A DNA stretch of 64,000 nucleotides, taken from contig CP036163.1 of NCBI GenBank assembly GCA_019056595.1, positions 1,736,001 through 1,800,000 on the forward strand, given 5' to 3'. This DNA comes from Pectobacterium atrosepticum (GTDB lineage Bacteria; Pseudomonadota; Gammaproteobacteria; Enterobacterales; Enterobacteriaceae). The position numbers were made by a program, and so were the translations under genes. A model generated the notes under the pieces. It worked only from the letters and a program-made list of their open reading frames with translations, searched no databases and had not been told where the DNA came from. Each line of letters starts with the position of its first letter. The first letter of the stretch is position 1. Below, in pieces: positions 59,478 through 64,000 of this stretch.

Positions 59478-61715
59478 TTACGCCCCCTGCTGGCGCCGCG
59501 CATCAATCACATCCGGCAGTTGGTTGAGCTTCGCCAGAACGCGGCCCAGCACTTGCAGGTTGTAGATTTCGATATCCATATCAATCGTTGCCAGTTGCTG
59601 TTTGGTGTCGCTGCGGCTGGCAACGCCCAGTACGTTGACCTTCTCATTCGCCAGAATCGTGGTGATATCTCGCAGCAGGCCGCTACGATCGTTGGCAATT
59701 ACCCTTACCACCAGCGAATAGCCGCTGGAGTAGCTTTCACCCCATACCGCGTCCACAATGCGCTCCGGCGAACTTGCCCGCAGTTCGTCCAACTGTTCAC
59801 AGTCAGCGCGGTGAATCGAAATCCCGCGTCCGCGAGTGATAAACCCAGTGATCTCATCACCTGGGATCGGCTGGCAGCAGCGGGCAATGTGATGCATCAG
59901 ATTGCCAACACCTTCAACCACCACACGACCATTGTCTTTGTTATTACTGCGCGCTGGCGGCTGATGCGTTTTTTGCGTCAGTTGGCGCAGGGCTTCGCGA
60001 TCCAGTTCCTCCGCACTCGGCTGTTTTAACTGCGATTGCAGGAAATTCACCATCTGGTTCAGACGCACGTCACCGCCGCCAATAGCAGCTAGCAATTCAT
60101 CCAGCGAATTCACGTTGTAGCGCGGCAGCAGCAATTTTTCCGCCGCTTTCAGGCTGACGCCCAAATGCGCCAGTTCGTCATCCAGAATCTGTCGACCCGC
60201 CAAAATGTTCTTGTCGCGATCTTGCTTACGGAACCAGTTCTGGATCTTGGAGCGTCCACGGCTGGTAGTGATATACCCCAGATTCGGGTTCAGCCAGTCA
60301 CGGCTTGGGTTCGGCTGCTTCTGGGTGATAATTTCAATCTGATCGCCCATGTGCAACTGGTAGGTAAACGGCACAATACGTCCGCCGATTTTCGCTCCGA
60401 TGCAACGGTGCCCAATATCGCTGTGGATGTGATAAGCAAAATCCAACGGCGTTGAACCCGCAGGAAGATCCACCACGTCGCCTTTCGGCGTAAAGACATA
60501 GACACGATCGTCAAACACCTGGCTGCGAACTTCGTCCAGTACGTCATTCGAATCAGACACTTCTTCCTGCCAGGCGAGCAGTTTACGCAGCCAGGCAATG
60601 CGCCCTTCGTAACCGGAACGCCCGCCGACTGCGGTGCCTTCTTTGTATTTCCAGTGTGCCGCAACGCCCAGTTCAGCATCTTCATGCATCTGACGCGTAC
60701 GAATCTGAATTTCGAGCGTCTTTCCGCTAGGCCCTAACACCACGGTGTGGATGGACTGATAGCCGTTCGGTTTGGGGTTAGCGACGTAATCGTCAAACTC
60801 GTCCGGCATATGGCGATAGTGTGTATGCACGATACCGAGCGCCCCGTAGCAATCCTGCAAACGCTCAACGACAATACGTACCGCACGCACATCGAACAGT
60901 TCATCGAACGACAGTGCTTTCTTCTGCATCTTGCGCCAGATGCTGTAGATATGCTTGGGACGGCCGTAAATCTCTGCCTGTACGCCCTCTTCTTTCATCG
61001 CATCGCGCAGCGTTTTGACAAAATCATCAATGTACTGCGCACGATCGATACGGCGCTCGTGTAGCAGCTTGGCGATTTTTTTATATTCATCAGGATGCAG
61101 GTAGCGGAAGCAGAAATCCTCCAGCTCCCACTTCAACTGGCCGATGCCCAAGCGGTTAGCCAGCGGTGCGTAGATATTGGTACACTCTTTGGCCGCCAAT
61201 ACCCGTTCTTCTTCCGGGGCATCCTTCACTTCACGCAGGTGTGCAATACGCTCGGCGAGCTTGATCACCACGCAGCGGAAATCTTCTACCATCGCCAGCA
61301 GCATGCGACGGATGTTATCAACCTGCTCAGACGCGTCCGAATCATTCTGCGTCGCTTTGAGCTGGCGGATTGCATCCATATCGCGCACGCCATGCACCAA
61401 ATCAACGATGTTTTTCCCAAACGCGGCTTCCAGCGTCGCTTCATCGACTACGTTCGCATCGGCCAGCGGAAAAAGCAGCGCCGCGCGCATGCTGTCATTG
61501 TCCATGCTGAGCGTGGACAGGATTTCTACCATTTCGATGCCGCGCCACAGCAGTAACGATGCATCGGGCTGATTTTGCGTTTGCTGCTCACAGTAACGCC
61601 AGGTTTCGGCTAAACGTTCACACGATTGCTGACTGGCAATACCCAGTGAAGCAATCCACGCGTCAGGGACGAATTCACCTTCCGTATTCAAATGCGCACT
61701 TCTTACCGCAACCAT
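59478..61715 (-). CDS. relA: GTP pyrophosphokinase RelA, (p)ppGpp synthetase I
   Basis: RelA makes (p)ppGpp on stalled ribosomes. The 745-residue protein has a degenerate N-terminal hydrolase domain (HD motif absent, FPLADANVVDEATLEA) and the synthetase domain (about 200-370, including YQSIHTVVLGPSGKTLEIQIRT). A TGS domain starts at DRVYVFTPKGDVVDLPAGSTP. The zinc-finger-like segment HHIARCCQPIPGDEITGF and a C-terminal ACT/RRM domain follow. It lies 50 bp after rlmD and shares its strand, as in E. coli. Confidence 0.97.
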   Translation of the reverse strand: MVAVRSAHLNTEGEFVPDAWIASLGIASQQSCERLAETWRYCEQQTQNQPDASLLLWRGIEMVEILSTLSMDNDSMRAALLFPLADANVVDEATLEAAFGKNIVDLVHGVRDMDAIRQLKATQNDSDASEQVDNIRRMLLAMVEDFRCVVIKLAERIAHLREVKDAPEEERVLAAKECTNIYAPLANRLGIGQLKWELEDFCFRYLHPDEYKKIAKLLHERRIDRAQYIDDFVKTLRDAMKEEGVQAEIYGRPKHIYSIWRKMQKKALSFDELFDVRAVRIVVERLQDCYGALGIVHTHYRHMPDEFDDYVANPKPNGYQSIHTVVLGPSGKTLEIQIRTRQMHEDAELGVAAHWKYKEGTAVGGRSGYEGRIAWLRKLLAWQEEVSDSNDVLDEVRSQVFDDRVYVFTPKGDVVDLPAGSTPLDFAYHIHSDIGHRCIGAKIGGRIVPFTYQLHMGDQIEIITQKQPNPSRDWLNPNLGYITTSRGRSKIQNWFRKQDRDKNILAGRQILDDELAHLGVSLKAAEKLLLPRYNVNSLDELLAAIGGGDVRLNQMVNFLQSQLKQPSAEELDREALRQLTQKTHQPPARSNNKDNGRVVVEGVGNLMHHIARCCQPIPGDEITGFITRGRGISIHRADCEQLDELRASSPERIVDAVWGESYSSGYSLVVRVIANDRSGLLRDITTILANEKVNVLGVASRSDTKQQLATIDMDIEIYNLQVLGRVLAKLNQLPDVIDARRQQGA

Positions 61716-61765
61716 AATTTCTCCCTACGTTACCCTTCACCTTGCAAACGTCGCGACTTTGCTGC

Positions 61766-63118
61766 TTATTGCGCCTTCCGCGTGCCGGTATCGTGCAAAA
61801 ACAGTGCCATCGACTCAAGGTGTCCGGTATGTGGAAACATATCCAACATCGCGACATTCGCCAGCCGATAACCGGCTGCGAGTAATACTTTGCTGTCGCG
61901 CGCTAGCGTCGTGGCGTTACAGGAAACATACACCACTCGTTTCGGTGCCAGTCTGGTAATCTGCTCCATCACGCCTGCCGCGCCCGCGCGTGCCGGATCA
62001 AGTAATATCTTATCAAAACCTTGGGCTGCCCACGGCTGCTGTGTGACGTCATCTTCAAGATTTTGGTGAAAAAATGTGACATTGGACAGGGCATTGCGTC
62101 GGGCATTCTCACGCCCTTTCTCAACTAACGCGGTAACCCCTTCCACACCAACAACGCTGGCGGCACGCTGTGCCAGTGGCAGCGTGAAGTTGCCCATGCC
62201 GCAGAACAGATCCAATATTCTATCCTGTGGTTGCACATCCAGCCACGCCAGTGCCTGCGCAACCATCTGTTGGTTCACTGCATCATTGACCTGAATAAAA
62301 TCACGCGGGCTAAATGCCAGCGTCAGCCCGGCGATGTGATAAACCGGCTCTTCACCATGCAAACACATCAGCGATTCAGCATCCGGTGCCAGATAAACCG
62401 AGACACCCTGCCGTTGGGCAAAATCACGCAATGCCTGCTCGTCCGCTGGGTGAAGTGGATCAAGGTGCCGCAGCACCAGCAGCGGACCGTTCTCCGCCTG
62501 CACCAGTTCCACATGCCCAAGGCGTTTCACTGCGCTTAATTGGCTTAAACAGTCGCGCAGTGGTTGCAGCAGCGCTTCAAGCTCGGGGCGTAACACCGGA
62601 CAAGCTTTGATATCCACCAGATCGTGAGAATTTGACTGTCGATAACCCATCAACAGCCGCTGCTCTTTTGCCTGAAAGTATAACGCAAGCCGCGCGCGCC
62701 TCCGATAGGCATAAGGTGTGCCAGCAATAAGCGATGCGGCTGACAGCTCAATACCCGTTTCCCGCGTCATCATGCGCATCAACGCCGCCGTTTTGCTGCT
62801 CTGTTGCAGCGTAATTTCTGCATGCTGCTGCTGACAGCCGCCACAGCGGGTAAAGTGAGGGCACGGCGGCTCAACGCGCTGCGGGCTAGGCGTCAACAGG
62901 CGTTTAAGCTTTGCATGTGAAAACTGACGCTTCTCTTCCGTCAGTTGCACCTCGGCCTGCTCTCCCGGCAGCACACCCGTGACAAAAACCGTCTTTCCTT
63001 CGTGACGCGCTACACCTTGCCCAAACGGGTCAAGTGACGCGACCGTGACAGTGAGGTTTTTCGCTGGAACCGCTTTCCGGGTCGTCACACGCCGGTTTGG
63101 AGAGTAGAATTGCGCCAT
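61766..63118 (-). CDS. rlmD: 23S rRNA (uracil(1939)-C5)-methyltransferase
   Basis: RlmD (RumA) methylates U1939 of 23S rRNA. The 450-residue enzyme has a TRAM domain (about 15-75) and cluster cysteines in [10 protein letters not shown] plus ACPVL. The SAM motif is [16 protein letters not shown], and the catalytic cysteine is in [15 protein letters not shown]. It is divergent from barA and upstream of relA, the E. coli arrangement. Confidence 0.96.
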   Translation of the reverse strand: MAQFYSPNRRVTTRKAVPAKNLTVTVASLDPFGQGVARHEGKTVFVTGVLPGEQAEVQLTEEKRQFSHAKLKRLLTPSPQRVEPPCPHFTRCGGCQQQHAEITLQQSSKTAALMRMMTRETGIELSAASLIAGTPYAYRRRARLALYFQAKEQRLLMGYRQSNSHDLVDIKACPVLRPELEALLQPLRDCLSQLSAVKRLGHVELVQAENGPLLVLRHLDPLHPADEQALRDFAQRQGVSVYLAPDAESLMCLHGEEPVYHIAGLTLAFSPRDFIQVNDAVNQQMVAQALAWLDVQPQDRILDLFCGMGNFTLPLAQRAASVVGVEGVTALVEKGRENARRNALSNVTFFHQNLEDDVTQQPWAAQGFDKILLDPARAGAAGVMEQITRLAPKRVVYVSCNATTLARDSKVLLAAGYRLANVAMLDMFPHTGHLESMALFLHDTGTRKAQ

Positions 63119-63152
63119 AATGTACTATCGATTGATCTCTTGAGTTGAACGG

Positions 63153-63180
63153 CTGTACTCGAATTATTTAAGGTATAACT
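63153..63180 (-). repeat. ERIC left-end fragment
   Basis: Read on the minus strand, TATACCTTAAATAATTCGAG is the terminal ERIC motif without the core. It lies in the rlmD-barA divergent spacer. Confidence 0.6.
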
Positions 63181-63192
63181 AAATTAAATAAT

Positions 63193-63209
63193 AGGATGCC
63201 TAGCATCCT
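63193..63209. promoter_or_regulatory. Short inverted repeat upstream of barA
   Basis: AGGATGC/GCATCCT arms with a 3-nt loop lie 24 bp before the barA start, within its leader. The function is unknown; it may fold in the mRNA. Confidence 0.4.
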
Positions 63210-63233
63210 CTAATTCTCCCACATTGGAACCTC

Positions 63234-64000
63234 ATGACCAAATACAGTCTTCGTGCACGGATGTTGATACTGATTTTGGCACCGACGCTCATGATCGGGC
63301 TACTGCTCAGCTCGTTCTTCGTCATCCATCGTTACAATCAGTTGCAGGCGCAATTGGCCGATTCAGGCACCAGTATCATTGAACCGCTAGCGACCATCAG
63401 CGCTTACGCCATTACCCATCGCCAGATGGACACGATTCCTGCGTTAATCAACACGCTTCATCGCCGCCATTCCGCGATTATTCGCACCATTAGCTTGTTC
63501 GATGCCCGTAATCAGCTACTGGCCACCACCAATGTACGCAACAGCGTGACATTACAGCCGATCAGCAGCGATGCGCTTTCATACAATAGGTTGCACCTGC
63601 ACCACACGAATGATGCGCTGATTCTGCACATGCCGATCGTCAATGACAGCGAGTTCATGCCTAGCGGGGCGACGCCCGTACTGCCCGGTACCGCCACGCC
63701 CCTCGGCTATCTGGTGATCGAGCTGGATACCAGCACTATTCGGCTTCAGCAGTATCAGGAAATTTTTATCGCCGCGCTCTTGCTGCTGTTATCTTTGGGC
63801 GCCGCCGTCCTCTTTGCTTATCGTCTGATGCGGGATGTCACTACCCCGATCCGCAATATGGTTGATACCGTCGATCGCATTCGCCGCGGGCAGTTGGATA
63901 GCCGGGTGGAAGGCTACATGCTCGGCGAGCTGGATATGCTGAAAAATGGCATTAACTCGATGGCGATGTCGCTGACTGCCTACCACGAAGAGATGCAGCA
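63234..64000 (+). CDS. barA: Hybrid sensor histidine kinase BarA (ExpS/GacS), N-terminal part
   Basis: BarA, called ExpS or GacS in soft-rot bacteria, phosphorylates UvrY/ExpA and so controls RsmB and extracellular enzyme production. The gene runs off the window; about 255 residues are seen. A first transmembrane helix (residues ~10-30, MLILILAPTLMIGLLLSSFF) is followed by a periplasmic sensor region (about 35-175). A second helix (about 180-205) and a HAMP domain (LMRDVTTPIRNMVDTVDRIRR) come next, then GYMLGELDMLKNGINSMA. Kinase and receiver domains lie beyond the end. Confidence 0.93.
   Translation, partial: MTKYSLRARMLILILAPTLMIGLLLSSFFVIHRYNQLQAQLADSGTSIIEPLATISAYAITHRQMDTIPALINTLHRRHSAIIRTISLFDARNQLLATTNVRNSVTLQPISSDALSYNRLHLHHTNDALILHMPIVNDSEFMPSGATPVLPGTATPLGYLVIELDTSTIRLQQYQEIFIAALLLLLSLGAAVLFAYRLMRDVTTPIRNMVDTVDRIRRGQLDSRVEGYMLGELDMLKNGINSMAMSLTAYHEEMQ

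Overview
The window is enterobacterial, and most likely Pectobacterium (soft-rot Pectobacteriaceae). The backbone proteins closely match the E. coli/Yersinia types. The variable V1 loop of the 16S fragment looks like Pectobacterium. Pectin and rhamnogalacturonan catabolism genes (GH28, a TogB-like binding protein, rhiTN) sit between housekeeping genes, and ERIC elements are present. No CRISPR array, insertion sequence or prophage was seen.

Layout. 1-4 kb: end of pat, then pssA, yfiM and kgtP. 4.3-5.9 kb: a minus-strand rRNA operon with an intact 5S-tRNAThr(GGU)-5S tail and intact P1/P2 promoters, but with most of 16S, the spacer and most of 23S missing. 5.9-12.3 kb: gmhB, a MetJ-type promoter, metNIQ, rcsF, trmO, proS. 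12.4-18.4 kb: rpoS, nlpD, pcm, truD, ispF, ispD, ftsB, with no surE between pcm and truD. 18.7-21.2 kb: a polar amino-acid ABC transporter. 21.2-30.9 kb: sulfate assimilation in two minus-strand operons, cysG-cysD-cysN-cysC-ygbE and cysJ-cysI-cysH.

31.2-39.4 kb is accessory DNA between cysJ and queD. It holds a divergent c-di-GMP pair (a PilZ/degenerate HD-GYP protein and an EAL protein), then an unrecognised 560-residue protein, a TogB-like binding protein and a GH28 enzyme without a signal peptide. queD and queE follow. 40.6-54.6 kb is a second accessory block: two paralogous methyl-parathion-hydrolase-like metallo-hydrolases flanking a LysR gene, a YgfF-like SDR, rhiN-rhiT, a LysR gene divergent from an aldehyde dehydrogenase/DJ-1 pair, and a TonB-dependent receptor with a siderophore-type binding protein. 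From 55 kb the conserved eno-pyrG-mazG-relA-rlmD-barA block runs off the end.

The most unusual signals are: (i) a ~250-bp intergenic repeat present three times, whose predicted hairpins keep pairing through compensatory base changes, suggesting a structured RNA or DNA element; (ii) the internally collapsed rRNA operon, whose flanks correspond to two different E. coli rrn loci, pointing to an rrn-mediated rearrangement or an assembly join; (iii) the missing surE; (iv) the c-di-GMP pair with a degenerate HD motif; (v) the duplicated MPH-like hydrolases.
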